Shown: piece after piece, positions 26,020 through 35,959 of the stretch
Position numbering within the stretch: the first letter of the stretch is position 1
Layout: each line of letters opens with the position of its first letter
Source: UBA10348 sp002469915
GTDB lineage: Bacteria > Bacteroidota > Rhodothermia > Rhodothermales > UBA10348
Reading direction: 5' to 3'
Length of the DNA: 64,000 nt
Assembly (NCBI GenBank): GCA_029249345.1
Contig: JAQWHM010000001.1
Coordinates: 62,001-126,000, forward strand
Translations under genes and position numbers: made by a program
Notes under the pieces: model-generated
Told to the model about the DNA's origin: nothing
What the model saw: only the letters and a program-made list of their open reading frames with translations
The model's database searches: none

Positions 26020-27477
26020 TTAACGATTGCTTTCCAGGGTCGGCCACACAGAGTCGATGAACTGGGGCGGTGTGGCTTCATCGCCCACTCGGTCCGTCAA
26101 TTCATCTCCGATATGCATTCTGGCCTGTTCGATATCGAGTAGCAGGGCGTTTACAATCTCGGGTTTAGTCGATGCGAGATCTGTCGTTTCGCCTGGATCA
26201 GCTATAAGATCATAGAGTGCAATGCCAATATCCGTAGGACCATAAACTCCAGGATGCCCTCCTGACCCTGGTTTGCCTCCATTTTCTTCCAAAATAGAGG
26301 CGTAACGGTGGGGTACATGCATTTTCCATTGGCCTCGACGCATGGATCGAAGCTGACCAGAACGGTAGAAAAAGAGGGGTCTCTCACTCATCTCTTCCCC
26401 TTCAAATCGGGAAACGAGGCTTACACCATCCAAGTTATCTGGAATCTGGATACCAGACATTTCGAGCAGGGTCGGCAATAGGTCCATAACAATGGCGTTG
26501 TCTTCCACAACCATACCCTGCCCCACGCGACCGGGAGCTCGGATAATAGCAGGCATGCGGACTCCCCCTTCGAACGTGGTCGCCTTTCCTTCCCGAAATT
26601 CGCCCTTCGTTCCTCCATGGTCACCCATCAACAGCCAAGGCCCATTATCTGAGGTAAAAACGACAATAGTGTTCTGATCCAGTCCCAATTCAACTAATCG
26701 TCTGAGGATTCTACCCGTAGACGAATCTACTTCCTCCATTACATCCCCGTAGAGTCCTCCATCAGAGGCATCCAAAAACGGATCTGAAACCCAGAGAGGT
26801 ACGTGCGGCATCGAGTGTGCCAAATACAGGAAGAAGGGCTGGTGACGATTGTCTTCGATTACTTGCAGCGCTTCTTGCGTGTACTGTTCAGTGAGATACC
26901 GTTGATCTGGTTCCCGCTCGACGATGGTAGTATCACGAATCAAAGGCAGTTCAGGCCACTGGACCGCATATGAACGCGGATTATTGATCGATTTAGGGCT
27001 GTAGTCATTCGAATACGGTAGACCAAACCAGGAATCAAAACCATTATTAGTCGGAAAAAAGACAGGGTTTGCGCCCAAATGCCACTTCCCAATAGCTGCC
27101 GTTGCGTAACCATCAGATTTAAAAATTTCGGCCATCGTGTGTTCAGCTTCCGGCAACCCTCGAAGGGTCCTGGGACTAATCACCTCCCGAACACCAGCTT
27201 TAAGCGGGTACCTACCCGTCAGCAACGCGGCTCGAGAAGGCGAACAGGCCGGTGTAGGCACATAAAAGTTGGTAAATCGGGCACCTTCATTGGCCATCTG
27301 ATCCAAAGAGGGGGTTGACCAATCTTTTGCTCCGTAGGAGGAGAGGTCAGTGTAGCCCATGTCGTCGGCGAAAATAACGATGACATTGGGAGGTCCTTGG
27401 GAATCTGGCGTAGACGTACTGCAAGACGCCAACAGAACACATGCCAAAGGAAGGAAGCTCAACGACATTCTAGACAT
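26020..27477 (-). CDS. Lipoprotein sulfatase (S1 family, arylsulfatase-like)
   Basis: This protein has 485 residues. A signal peptide ends in the lipobox LLASC (Cys 19), so the enzyme should be lipid-anchored outside the cytoplasm. The metal site is seen in VIVIFADDMGYTDLSSYG. The formylglycine consensus C-x-P-S-R lies in TPACSPSRAALLTGRYP at Cys 78. IGKWHLG, FTSDNGPW and HGGTKGEFREG are further family signatures. Activity needs conversion of that Cys to formylglycine; no maturation enzyme is visible in this window. Substrate unknown; the neighbouring GH81 glucanase and second sulfatase suggest algal polysaccharide. Confidence 0.93.
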   Translation of the reverse strand: MSRMSLSFLPLACVLLASCSTSTPDSQGPPNVIVIFADDMGYTDLSSYGAKDWSTPSLDQMANEGARFTNFYVPTPACSPSRAALLTGRYPLKAGVREVISPRTLRGLPEAEHTMAEIFKSDGYATAAIGKWHLGANPVFFPTNNGFDSWFGLPYSNDYSPKSINNPRSYAVQWPELPLIRDTTIVEREPDQRYLTEQYTQEALQVIEDNRHQPFFLYLAHSMPHVPLWVSDPFLDASDGGLYGDVMEEVDSSTGRILRRLVELGLDQNTIVVFTSDNGPWLLMGDHGGTKGEFREGKATTFEGGVRMPAIIRAPGRVGQGMVVEDNAIVMDLLPTLLEMSGIQIPDNLDGVSLVSRFEGEEMSERPLFFYRSGQLRSMRRGQWKMHVPHRYASILEENGGKPGSGGHPGVYGPTDIGIALYDLIADPGETTDLASTKPEIVNALLLDIEQARMHIGDELTDRVGDEATPPQFIDSVWPTLESNR

Positions 27478-27546
27478 AAGATCACGCTATTTAGGTAGGC
27501 CAACGAACCAATATCGCATTATTTTGCGAGAGAAGACGCCTTGAGT

Positions 27547-30500
27547 CTATTTCTGAAGTAACATCTTTTGAGTTTTGGAAAACTCCGATGCGGACATTCT
27601 CACTAGATATACCCCACTCGAAAGAGCACGCCCATCGAAGACAACGCGGTGCCAACCGGCTTCTTTGTGTGTGTCGACGAGGACAGCCACACGTTGGCCT
27701 AACGAATTAAAGACCTCCAAACGCACAGCACCAGCCTTCGGTAGAGCATACTCAATCTCGGATGAGGGATTGAATGGATTGGGATAATTCTGCGAGAGAG
27801 CGAAGTCCTTTGGCAGTCCAATCTCCTCCGTTCCTACGCTGCTTGATCGAGTCACATTTATATAATCCAGACTGAAAAGCCACCCCGTTTGATCAGAGTC
27901 GGAGCCAAATTCAAGCCGCATTATATGCGTCCCTGCCGATAATGAGACGTTCCTGATATCGATGGGTCTCCAAAATGACCAGCCGCCCGTACTGGGCACC
28001 CGCCTCTTTCCACTCATATCTACATTGTCGATTAACAAAGTAAGATTCCCGAAACCCGGAACGGTTGCCACGCTCGGAGCAAAATTATATATGCCCGCCT
28101 CTGAAACCTCGAACGTGTATTCAAGCCATTCGCCAGCTGTAATCCAGTACACATCGACGCCCACAGACGAAAACTCCATATCTACGCCCTCACTCGAGCG
28201 GTACGCCAAGCCAATATTAGATGCATCGACATCGTGATACGCTACCCCTTCACCACCCAAATCGAAGTCCTCAGCTTGAATTCGGCCAGGTACCGATACG
28301 GGTGATCCACGGAAAGGGGTACCATTTCCCAGAACGCTAATCAAAACACTATCCTTCGCGACCAGGGAAGCCGCGTTAGACACCATGAGCCGAATCATGT
28401 GATCGCCCACTTCTGTGAATGTAAATGTGGTATCGGCTTTTGCACTCGATCCAGTGTTACCAAATTGCCAGAAATAGGTGAGGTCACTCCCATTGGGATC
28501 GAAACTCTTGGACCCTTCAAGTTGAATGGTTAGCGGCGACTTTCCGCTCGTCTTGTCTGCCTGAAGCAACGCGACCGGGGCATCCGGATCCACGACAGCC
28601 GTACTGGCTGAATTCATAGATTTGGGGGCCACCGTAAACGAAAACCCGTCCGAAAACGTCACTAGACGCTCTTGGGATGCTGCGTTATAGGCGATGTAGG
28701 TCTTGTCGCCAGCCTGGTCTTGAAAAACGGAATAAGTAGAGACGTCGGCAACCACGGTGGTATCTACATGACCCATTTTTTTAAGATTAAAAAGCCAGTG
28801 TAGCGTGTGGGCGCGGGATTCACCATCGAAAGGCTCATATCCCGGGTCTGCAAAATAATAGGACAAAGCACGCGCTGGATCTGAAAGGGCCAAGTATTCC
28901 CAAAGTACATCCTTCCATACCGTGGGCTGTCCGTTTCGTTCGGAGACAATCTCGTCATAATTAGCCACTACATAGTCAGGATGGCGACCCAAATAGAATG
29001 AGCCACTCGTAACCGGAAGGATATTAATCCCATGAATGAATTCCGGATCGGCGCCAAACCAGGTTGAATGAACCCCCTTTCCTCCCCACACCATGCCGAT
29101 GGCTACATGGGGATAACCCTCAGGAAAGACCTCATTATCTATATCAAACCAGTATTGCTCGATTGCTGTAGTCTCGGTTGTATATAGAAAAACGCCCATA
29201 TCTCGAATGTCGTCCTGACCGGTAGCTTCACCCCAGAGAATCGCCGCAGAGGCGAAGTTCATAGACTCAGAACTTGATTCTTGGTTGTTACCATCTCCAA
29301 AGTCACCGTGGCCGGATGCCCAAGAGTGACCTGCATATGCGTCATGGGATCGTAAAAAAGGAAATCGATCGTCCGATCTATCCCAGTTATTTGCGTCCTT
29401 AATGAGCAGGTTAACCATGCCGCCCCAATTCTCCTGCGTTGCCCATTCAGGATCATATTGCGCTACCGTAGCGGCACTCATAACAGCATATGCGGCGTGA
29501 AAGTGGTGATCATTGATCTGATTGTCTGCACCAAATCCCGATGGATAACCAGTTAAAACATCCCACTGCTCATTGTAGTAGTATTCTTGAGCGCCCCCAG
29601 CCGTGAACCAGTCCTCCAAACGTGTCTTGATTTCAGATAGGAAGTAGTCTCTCTCGGAGGTCGCACCTAGTTGGTCGGCAATATGTACAAGATTTGTAAA
29701 GCGCGCCATAGCTTTACCATTCTCATACGTGGGCGTTACTGGGAGGCGTTCGCGGGCGGCATCTTGAACCAATGCTAGAAGATCGTTCTTATTGTAATCG
29801 CCGCGATCGGGCAGGGCTGGTAATACACCGGAGAAACGCAGGTTAGTCGTAAAGGAGTTGCCTTCGAAAAGCTTGAGCGTGCCCTGAGGCGAGGCATAGG
29901 TGTAATCAGTAAGCAGATTGGAGGTATTGAGCCAATGGTGCCGACTTAAAGCACTAAGCGTTTCACTGCTGTTCGATCCACCATCATCTTCCATGAGTTG
30001 TGTCTCGTAGGAATACGTGCTTACCAGTTCCGCGTTCGCTTCATCGTAGTCCCATTCAACCAAACTATTTGTCACGAACGCATAGGCGTGACTTCTGAAC
30101 AATTCAAGCGTCTCTGGTCTCGTATCGGGAAGAATGGCAACGGAAAAATAGTCCTTACCGTTGAGCGAAGATCGAAGGGTACCTGACTCATTCCAACTCG
30201 ACCCGGCAGGGGCAAAAACGCCGTAGGACTTACCTCCCGTTGTAATACCTAGCACGCCCTCTTGATTGTGCCAAACGGTACTGTTCGATCCCAAGGGCAC
30301 GATTTCAGCTTCCCCCTCATTCACTCTAAAATAGACATAGGGTAATCCATGCCCTATCGTTGCCTGTAGGTCCTTGGATCCTGTCTGCCAGATTGAAGTC
30401 ACAGTCCAATCACCATAACTGACAACCTGTGTGGAGGGAGCAGTGAAGTTGGCCATTCCTACTCTTAGATCGGCTGTAAAAGGATACAAATAGTCGTTTG

Positions 30501-30837
30501 CAGCAAAAACATGATTCTGTGTGTGCCCCATCTCGAGTCCAGATGAAGTGGCACGGACGTTCAGTGGATGAGCATAGAGTACATTTGAGTGCTGATCGCC
30601 GTAGAACGGATAGATGAGGCTACTCCACCAATCATTTGTCTGAATAGGTTGAGCGAAGTTTGAGCTCACCTTTGGCGAGATATTCTGTCCATTAGCCTTC
30701 TGTGGGCCAACTGCTCCAGAAGGAAGAGAGGTACTGTAGCTTCCGGCGCCGACGTCAACGCTTTGACCAAAAGCATTGGGAGTGCTACACCACATGAGGA
30801 TGAGAAATAGATAGAGGAGGGTCCTAAACCGGATCAT
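27547..30837 (-). CDS. GH81 endo-beta-1,3-glucanase with PKD, CBM6-like and T9SS sorting domains
   Basis: This protein has 1096 residues and is secreted. A signal peptide (about 1-24) is followed by a GH81 catalytic region (about 35-720). NDHHFH (Asp 443) and NQESSSES (Glu 520 and Glu 524) match the conserved acidic residues of GH81, with spacing as in characterised enzymes. GH81 enzymes cleave beta-1,3-glucan such as laminarin. A PKD domain follows (about 752-839, with FWQFGNTG), then a CBM6-like module (about 846-992). The T9SS type A C-terminus comes last (about 1002-1095, LSQNYPNPFNPSSEIEYALP). It is flanked by two sulfatases and a TonB receptor. Confidence 0.93.
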   Translation of the reverse strand: MIRFRTLLYLFLILMWCSTPNAFGQSVDVGAGSYSTSLPSGAVGPQKANGQNISPKVSSNFAQPIQTNDWWSSLIYPFYGDQHSNVLYAHPLNVRATSSGLEMGHTQNHVFAANDYLYPFTADLRVGMANFTAPSTQVVSYGDWTVTSIWQTGSKDLQATIGHGLPYVYFRVNEGEAEIVPLGSNSTVWHNQEGVLGITTGGKSYGVFAPAGSSWNESGTLRSSLNGKDYFSVAILPDTRPETLELFRSHAYAFVTNSLVEWDYDEANAELVSTYSYETQLMEDDGGSNSSETLSALSRHHWLNTSNLLTDYTYASPQGTLKLFEGNSFTTNLRFSGVLPALPDRGDYNKNDLLALVQDAARERLPVTPTYENGKAMARFTNLVHIADQLGATSERDYFLSEIKTRLEDWFTAGGAQEYYYNEQWDVLTGYPSGFGADNQINDHHFHAAYAVMSAATVAQYDPEWATQENWGGMVNLLIKDANNWDRSDDRFPFLRSHDAYAGHSWASGHGDFGDGNNQESSSESMNFASAAILWGEATGQDDIRDMGVFLYTTETTAIEQYWFDIDNEVFPEGYPHVAIGMVWGGKGVHSTWFGADPEFIHGINILPVTSGSFYLGRHPDYVVANYDEIVSERNGQPTVWKDVLWEYLALSDPARALSYYFADPGYEPFDGESRAHTLHWLFNLKKMGHVDTTVVADVSTYSVFQDQAGDKTYIAYNAASQERLVTFSDGFSFTVAPKSMNSASTAVVDPDAPVALLQADKTSGKSPLTIQLEGSKSFDPNGSDLTYFWQFGNTGSSAKADTTFTFTEVGDHMIRLMVSNAASLVAKDSVLISVLGNGTPFRGSPVSVPGRIQAEDFDLGGEGVAYHDVDASNIGLAYRSSEGVDMEFSSVGVDVYWITAGEWLEYTFEVSEAGIYNFAPSVATVPGFGNLTLLIDNVDMSGKRRVPSTGGWSFWRPIDIRNVSLSAGTHIMRLEFGSDSDQTGWLFSLDYINVTRSSSVGTEEIGLPKDFALSQNYPNPFNPSSEIEYALPKAGAVRLEVFNSLGQRVAVLVDTHKEAGWHRVVFDGRALSSGVYLVRMSASEFSKTQKMLLQK

Positions 30838-30961
30838 GTATAGTTGTGTTCTAGGTCAAGTAGAGATCGACGTTAATCAACCCACGCATGTCGACAGCCT
30901 TACTCCCTTCAGCCTTCTACGTTTCGATTATTTCAAATTGATGACCCTTACATGAGCACAA

Positions 30962-31165
30962 CTAGACACAAGGCAACGTCGGCCGCAGCTCGACGTCGAA
31001 AGTGGTCAATTGGCCTACTGCAACCGTGTCATCACTCATGACGTATGCGCGATCTAAGTGATACTCGCGCGTTGAATATGCCGTTCTAGGGCCCGGTTCA
31101 ACCGGATCGAAAAGACGGTCGTTCGATGTATCATTATCCCGAACGGCCCAAACTGTAGCCTCGAT
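30962..31165 (-). pseudogene. Possible stopped coding remnant without start codon
   Basis: Between two in-frame stops lie 67 codons with a markedly protein-like translation: VWAVRDNDTSNDRLFDPVEP near the start, then AYSTREYHLDRAYVMSDDTV, ending VELRPTLPCV before a TAG. The only ATG is late (31037-31039). The upstream part of the frame is closed by a TAA at 31166-31168, right where the PAP2-like gene on the other strand begins. It may be the 3' end of a lost gene. The rest of the 331-base gap (30838-31168) holds nothing else I recognise. Coding status rests only on composition. Confidence 0.35.
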
Positions 31166-31168
31166 TTA

Positions 31169-31819
31169 TTGCAACAGACATCTTCTCATGCCTTCCGCCA
31201 CCAACTTTCGTGGCTAGTATCAATGGTGTTGAATCCCTTGCTGCTTCCTCCCGTGATGTTTGCCCTCATCGCTATTGGTTCAGGACAAAGTGAGGCTCAC
31301 ATTAGCCGAACGATCCTTGTGTCCATCATGATGTATCTAGTAATACCGTTCGGGTATATTATTGCACTGCTTCGACTTGGGCGAATTGAATCAGTAGAAG
31401 CAAGAAGCCGTTCAAAGCGAGAGGGCCCACTTTTTGTAGGCGCTTCATTAATGATCTTTGCCGTACCAGCAATGGCATTCGGCTTCGAATCCACTAGAGA
31501 AATCTTTCTGATTGTATCCTCTATTCTGGCTCTAAACGCTGTATTAATAGCACTCATCACAACCCGATTCAAGGTCTCTATCCACTCATATGGAGCGGCT
31601 GGATTTTTTTCGATCCCATTGATGCTCGTAGGCTTGTCATTTCTTCCATCCATGCCAGGAGGCATCTGGTTCTTCAGCCTTTCTTTCTTTTTTATTCCGG
31701 TGGTAGCCTGGGCGCGCATTGCCAGTAAGGCTCATACCCGTGATCAGGTTAAGTGGGGAATTCTATTGGGACTGTTGCTTCCTCCAGTCGAAGTTTGGCT
31801 GTTTTCGCTCATCCTTTGA
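31169..31819 (+). CDS. PAP2-like integral membrane protein
   Basis: This protein has 216 residues and about six membrane helices. Between helices it shows RSRSKREGP, SIHSYGAAGF and WARIASKAHTRDQVKWG. These correspond to the three motifs of the PAP2 phosphatase superfamily (K...RP, SGH, and SR...H...D), in the divergent form seen in many Bacteroidota. Catalytic residues are partly changed, so phosphatase activity is uncertain. The start is a TTG at 31169; a later ATG at 31223-31225 is possible. It precedes the TonB receptor by about 130 bases. Confidence 0.78.
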   Translation: MQQTSSHAFRHQLSWLVSMVLNPLLLPPVMFALIAIGSGQSEAHISRTILVSIMMYLVIPFGYIIALLRLGRIESVEARSRSKREGPLFVGASLMIFAVPAMAFGFESTREIFLIVSSILALNAVLIALITTRFKVSIHSYGAAGFFSIPLMLVGLSFLPSMPGGIWFFSLSFFFIPVVAWARIASKAHTRDQVKWGILLGLLLPPVEVWLFSLIL

Positions 31820-31952
31820 AGGGTGAATCAATTCTCTTGTTGGAACGAACGGGGATTACCTGTGTAGAGAACGTGCTCCTCTCAATTTCTGTCAGAGATC
31901 TGCACAACAGCTACCGAAAAAGCCTTTGATCACTTTTCGAGTACACGCACGC

Positions 31953-34442
31953 ATGCGCACGTGGCAGATCTCTTTTCTCACGCTTCTCCTGTACACTCTA
32001 TGTACCGCCCTTCCGGTGAGCGCTCAGGAATGGGGTGCCGTTTCGGGAGTCGTAAGAGCGTCTGATACAGACTACCCACTCCCCGGCGTATCTGTTGTGG
32101 TTTACGGCACCAATTTTGGAACCGCCACAGACGATGAAGGTCGATACTCGCTCAAATTGCCTTTTGGTGAGTTTACTCTGCGATTCTCGTCGATTGGCTT
32201 TGAAGCTAGCCTAGATTCAATTCTCGTTACAAGCGGCCGCACGACACGGTTGGATATTGACCTAGATCCTGCCACTCTTCAATTTGATGAGATTACAGTA
32301 GAGGGTGAAGTCCAGCGAGCCGCGGGCGTATTTGAGATATCTACGGCGGCGGTTCGTGACATGCCAGTACCCATAAAGGATGCCCTTCGAGCCCTTCGCG
32401 TCTTGCCGGGCGTGGTGGTAAATAATGAGCTTTCAAATCAGTTTTCAGTCCGCGGTGGAGGGTTCAACGAAAATCTGTTTTTCATAAATGGATTCGAGAT
32501 TTTTCTCCCCATCCGCCCGCGCACGGGTGAACAGGAAGGCCTCTCGCTTATTAATCCAGACCTTGCCGAACGACTGACGCTCTTTACGGGCGGCTTCCCT
32601 GCCAGATACGGTGGCAAACTCTCATCCGCCGTGGACGTTCGATATCGAAAGCCTCAGCGCAGCTCAGACAGCCTCCGCGTTTCTGCCTACGCCTCCATGT
32701 TGGACTATGGCATATCCGCCGGATCATCGGAAAAGAACGGGCGCCTCGGATGGCTCCTCGGCGCCCGTAAAGCGCGGGCTCGTCACTTTTTTGCCACCCA
32801 GGAGCTGAAGGGCGAGTATCAACCCGATTACACAGATCTACAGGCGTACGTGGGCTACGAGCCCGCGCGAGGACATGAAATTGAATTCCTCGGTATGATC
32901 GCTGAAAATGAATTCCGATTGGATCCTTCCTCCCGTAAAACCTTTTTTGGAACGCTGAGCCAGAATGAAGCCCTAGCTCCATCGAATCTGCAGTCTCTAT
33001 GGATTCGATTTGATGGAGACAATCAGGAAATAGATGGGTATTCAACCCGATTCCTAGGATTACGCCTCTCTGACCGATTTTCGAGTCGCCTACGCGCCGA
33101 ACATGATTTTTCCAGGTTCACTAGTACGGAAACTGAATCATTGGATTTGTCTGGGACCGCCGTCTTATTTCAGGTTGACCCCACTTCTGATAATCCTGAA
33201 GATGGAGAAGGCCTCTTCCCAACGGGATCAAGTCGGCAAGAAGACTTTGCTGACAACCAAATCCAAGCCACCACCCTTACCGGTTCCGGAAGATGGTATT
33301 TGACGGGCCAACGGCATGCCTCTGAAGGCGGATACTCACTTCGAAACCTGCGCTTCGAAGATCGGCTATCTGAAAAATCAGTCGTCGTTGGGCGAGCCAC
33401 CAATGGAGATATCATTCGCATTGTGGCCGACAGTCTCAATGATACAGCTTCCTTTGATGCCTGGCAGGCTGCGATTTACGCTCAAGATGCTTTTGACGTC
33501 TTTAGTGATGATCCGGGTAAATTGGTGATCACAGCTGGACTTCGTGCAGACCACTACTCGTTTACCGATGAATGGACTATTTCGCCGCGGATCTCCTTTA
33601 CCTATCAAGCTAACCCGATAACCACGTATTTCGGATCTGCTGGTGTGTACTACCAGGCACCCACCTACCGAGAGTTGAGAGGAAAACCAGCGGTCGGTGA
33701 GACGATTCTTGGCGCCCTAAATGAAAACCTTTCGTCACAACAATCTGTACAAATTGTGCTCGGCGGTGAGTATTTCATTCCCTCAAAGCGTTTTTATATC
33801 CGAGGAGAGTCCTATCTGAAGCGGATTTCGAAGCTGATTTCTTACGACATCGAAAACGTGCGCGTCTTGTACTCAGGTGAGAATGATGCCGATGGCCTCA
33901 TGTACGGGCTCGATCTTCAATTGCGGGGCGAACTCGTTCCCGGATTAGAGAGCTGGTTGAACTATTCCTATTTGAAGGCGACCGAGACCTTTCGATCCGA
34001 TTTTCTCACTGATCGCAATACAGGCAGCATTTCACGCCCGACCGACCAACGGCACACCGTCTCTCTTTTCGTACAGGACTATATTCCGTCAGATCCTACA
34101 TGGAAGCTCCATCTGCGAACGCTGTATGGCTCTGGCTTGCCTTATACGCCCCCCGTTCCCGGCGAACAGATTGGGAATCTGTTGGTCCAGGCACCCGGTG
34201 ACCGGTTTTCAGCCCGATATACCCGCTTTTTCAGGTTTGACATTGGAGCCACCAAGTTCATCACTCCATCACGCACAGGATCCAATCTCGAGATTACCCT
34301 TACGGCCGAGATCTTAAATCTGTTCAATATGGTAAATACGGTCAGCTACTCCTGGATTCCGGATGCTTCGGGCATTTGGCAACGCATTCCAACTCGTCTC
34401 ACGCCCCGCACAGCAAATGTGCGCCTATCTGTTCGATTCTAA
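31953..34442 (+). CDS. TonB-dependent outer-membrane receptor
   Basis: This protein has 829 residues. A signal peptide (ending around SAQ, residue 25) is followed by a carboxypeptidase-regulatory-like domain (about 28-110; GVSVVVYGTNFGTATDDEGR). The plug comes next (DALRALRVLPGVVVNNELSN, FSVRGGGFNENLFFINGFE), then a 22-strand-type barrel ending in Phe (RLSVRF). Such receptors import large substrates using TonB energy. No SusD-like partner lies next to it. The start at ATG 31953 is preferred over a TTG at 31926. Its stop overlaps that of the convergent sulfatase. A role in glycan uptake is inferred from the neighbours. Confidence 0.94.
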   Translation: MRTWQISFLTLLLYTLCTALPVSAQEWGAVSGVVRASDTDYPLPGVSVVVYGTNFGTATDDEGRYSLKLPFGEFTLRFSSIGFEASLDSILVTSGRTTRLDIDLDPATLQFDEITVEGEVQRAAGVFEISTAAVRDMPVPIKDALRALRVLPGVVVNNELSNQFSVRGGGFNENLFFINGFEIFLPIRPRTGEQEGLSLINPDLAERLTLFTGGFPARYGGKLSSAVDVRYRKPQRSSDSLRVSAYASMLDYGISAGSSEKNGRLGWLLGARKARARHFFATQELKGEYQPDYTDLQAYVGYEPARGHEIEFLGMIAENEFRLDPSSRKTFFGTLSQNEALAPSNLQSLWIRFDGDNQEIDGYSTRFLGLRLSDRFSSRLRAEHDFSRFTSTETESLDLSGTAVLFQVDPTSDNPEDGEGLFPTGSSRQEDFADNQIQATTLTGSGRWYLTGQRHASEGGYSLRNLRFEDRLSEKSVVVGRATNGDIIRIVADSLNDTASFDAWQAAIYAQDAFDVFSDDPGKLVITAGLRADHYSFTDEWTISPRISFTYQANPITTYFGSAGVYYQAPTYRELRGKPAVGETILGALNENLSSQQSVQIVLGGEYFIPSKRFYIRGESYLKRISKLISYDIENVRVLYSGENDADGLMYGLDLQLRGELVPGLESWLNYSYLKATETFRSDFLTDRNTGSISRPTDQRHTVSLFVQDYIPSDPTWKLHLRTLYGSGLPYTPPVPGEQIGNLLVQAPGDRFSARYTRFFRFDIGATKFITPSRTGSNLEITLTAEILNLFNMVNTVSYSWIPDASGIWQRIPTRLTPRTANVRLSVRF

Positions 34443-35911
34443 TCCGATCCGTCTACTCGTTCAATTCGAGTTCCAAAGGCGACACCAGCGTCCTTTTGCC
34501 ATGCTTTAAGCTCGGCTAGAAGCGCTGCCGTCTTTTGGGGATAGACACCCGAGACGTCCATAGACTCAGAAAGATCATCGGCAATATTGTACAGCTCCAC
34601 GCTACCAGCTTCGAAAAACTGGATCAGCTTCCAATCACCCTTTCGAATGGCTCCACCCGGGCTTCCTCCTTGATTGCCATAATGAGGGTAATGCCAAAAT
34701 AAAGACCGACCATCGGCTGATGCGCCGGCCAGAACACCCGTAATACTTACACCATCCGTCATGAGGCTAGGTAGATCAGCTATTTCAAGCATGGTCGGTA
34801 AGAAATCAGTACTCATGACCTGCTCATCCGAAACGGTTCCAGCACGCGTCACACCCGGCCATTTTACGATGGTGGGCTCTCGAATCCCCCCTTCATAGAG
34901 CCATCCCTTCCCCGCCCGAAGAGGCAGGTTCGATGTGGGATGTCCTTCTGATGTACTCAATCCGCCATTGTCTGATGTAAAAATCACAACCGTATTTTCA
35001 GCGACCCCCGCCTCATCTAACGCTGCCATTACCATGCCTACTGCGGTATCCATGGCTTCAACCATTCCGGCATATACTGGATGAGTTTGATTCAGCCGCA
35101 CTTTTCGTTTCCCTTCCTGACCCCAAGCCTCCTCTGGAGCACCTTTTGCCTCATATTTGGCTCGCAGCTCGGGTGTTGTTAACAGCGGCGTGTGTACAGA
35201 GTAAAACGAAAGGACGGCTAAAAAAGGGCCTTCTGCGCTCTCCTTTATAAATGAGGCCGTCTCAGCGCCAAGTCGAATGGGTAGATGTTCTCCATCTGGA
35301 CCGTCATCTAAGCGAGGGTTACCAAATGGTGAGAAATACTTGTCTCCTCCATAGGGTCCCCCTCTTTCATGCCCCCCTTTGTTGACATCAAATCCGTGAT
35401 CTTCTGGGTATGACCCCTCATTGCCCAAATGCCATTTCCCGGCAAAAAACGTCCGGTAACCCGCCTCGCCAAACGCTTCCGCCATGGTCGTCTCTGATGC
35501 GGGTAGCTGATCGATATATTCCGCCGGATAAAGCACCTTATTCTTGAGGTAATTAGGGCCAACGGTACTCGGTTGAGGGGCTCCAAAGTAGTCGGTGGTA
35601 TGTAACCGTCCCGGATATTTCCCCGTCATTATGCTCGCCCTCGTTGGGCTACATACTGGAGCCGCGGCATACGCTTGGGTGAGTCGAATTCCGTCCGCTG
35701 CGAGCCGGTCAATGGAGGGCGTTTCGTAGAATGAATCCGGGTTATTAGCTCCGATATCCATGTATCCCAGATCATCTACTAAGATGAAGACGAAATTGGG
35801 TTTAGGCTCAATCGATGTTGAGGAGCATCCCTGTAGAAGAACGGTCGCCAATATGAGAACAGCCATAAAATGGGTTCTTCGATGACCTACCTGCTTAATT
35901 TTCGAGTCCAT
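34439..35911 (-). CDS. Second lipoprotein sulfatase (S1 family)
   Basis: This protein has 490 residues. The leader ends in the lipobox LLQGC (Cys 29 from this start). The signatures are FVFILVDDLGYMDIGANNP, the formylglycine consensus C-x-P-T-R in VCSPTRASIMTGKYPGR (Cys 87), GKWHLGNEG and FTSDNGGLST. It is more like arylsulfatase A-type (N-acetylgalactosamine-6-sulfatase-like) members than the first sulfatase. The start could be ATG 35911 or ATG 35866; both keep the lipobox. It is convergent with the TonB receptor, with four shared bases. Confidence 0.92.
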   Translation of the reverse strand: MDSKIKQVGHRRTHFMAVLILATVLLQGCSSTSIEPKPNFVFILVDDLGYMDIGANNPDSFYETPSIDRLAADGIRLTQAYAAAPVCSPTRASIMTGKYPGRLHTTDYFGAPQPSTVGPNYLKNKVLYPAEYIDQLPASETTMAEAFGEAGYRTFFAGKWHLGNEGSYPEDHGFDVNKGGHERGGPYGGDKYFSPFGNPRLDDGPDGEHLPIRLGAETASFIKESAEGPFLAVLSFYSVHTPLLTTPELRAKYEAKGAPEEAWGQEGKRKVRLNQTHPVYAGMVEAMDTAVGMVMAALDEAGVAENTVVIFTSDNGGLSTSEGHPTSNLPLRAGKGWLYEGGIREPTIVKWPGVTRAGTVSDEQVMSTDFLPTMLEIADLPSLMTDGVSITGVLAGASADGRSLFWHYPHYGNQGGSPGGAIRKGDWKLIQFFEAGSVELYNIADDLSESMDVSGVYPQKTAALLAELKAWQKDAGVAFGTRIERVDGSD

Positions 35912-35959
35912 GCTGTTGTACGTAAGATCGAGAGCCGTTACATCCAATATACCGGTCAG

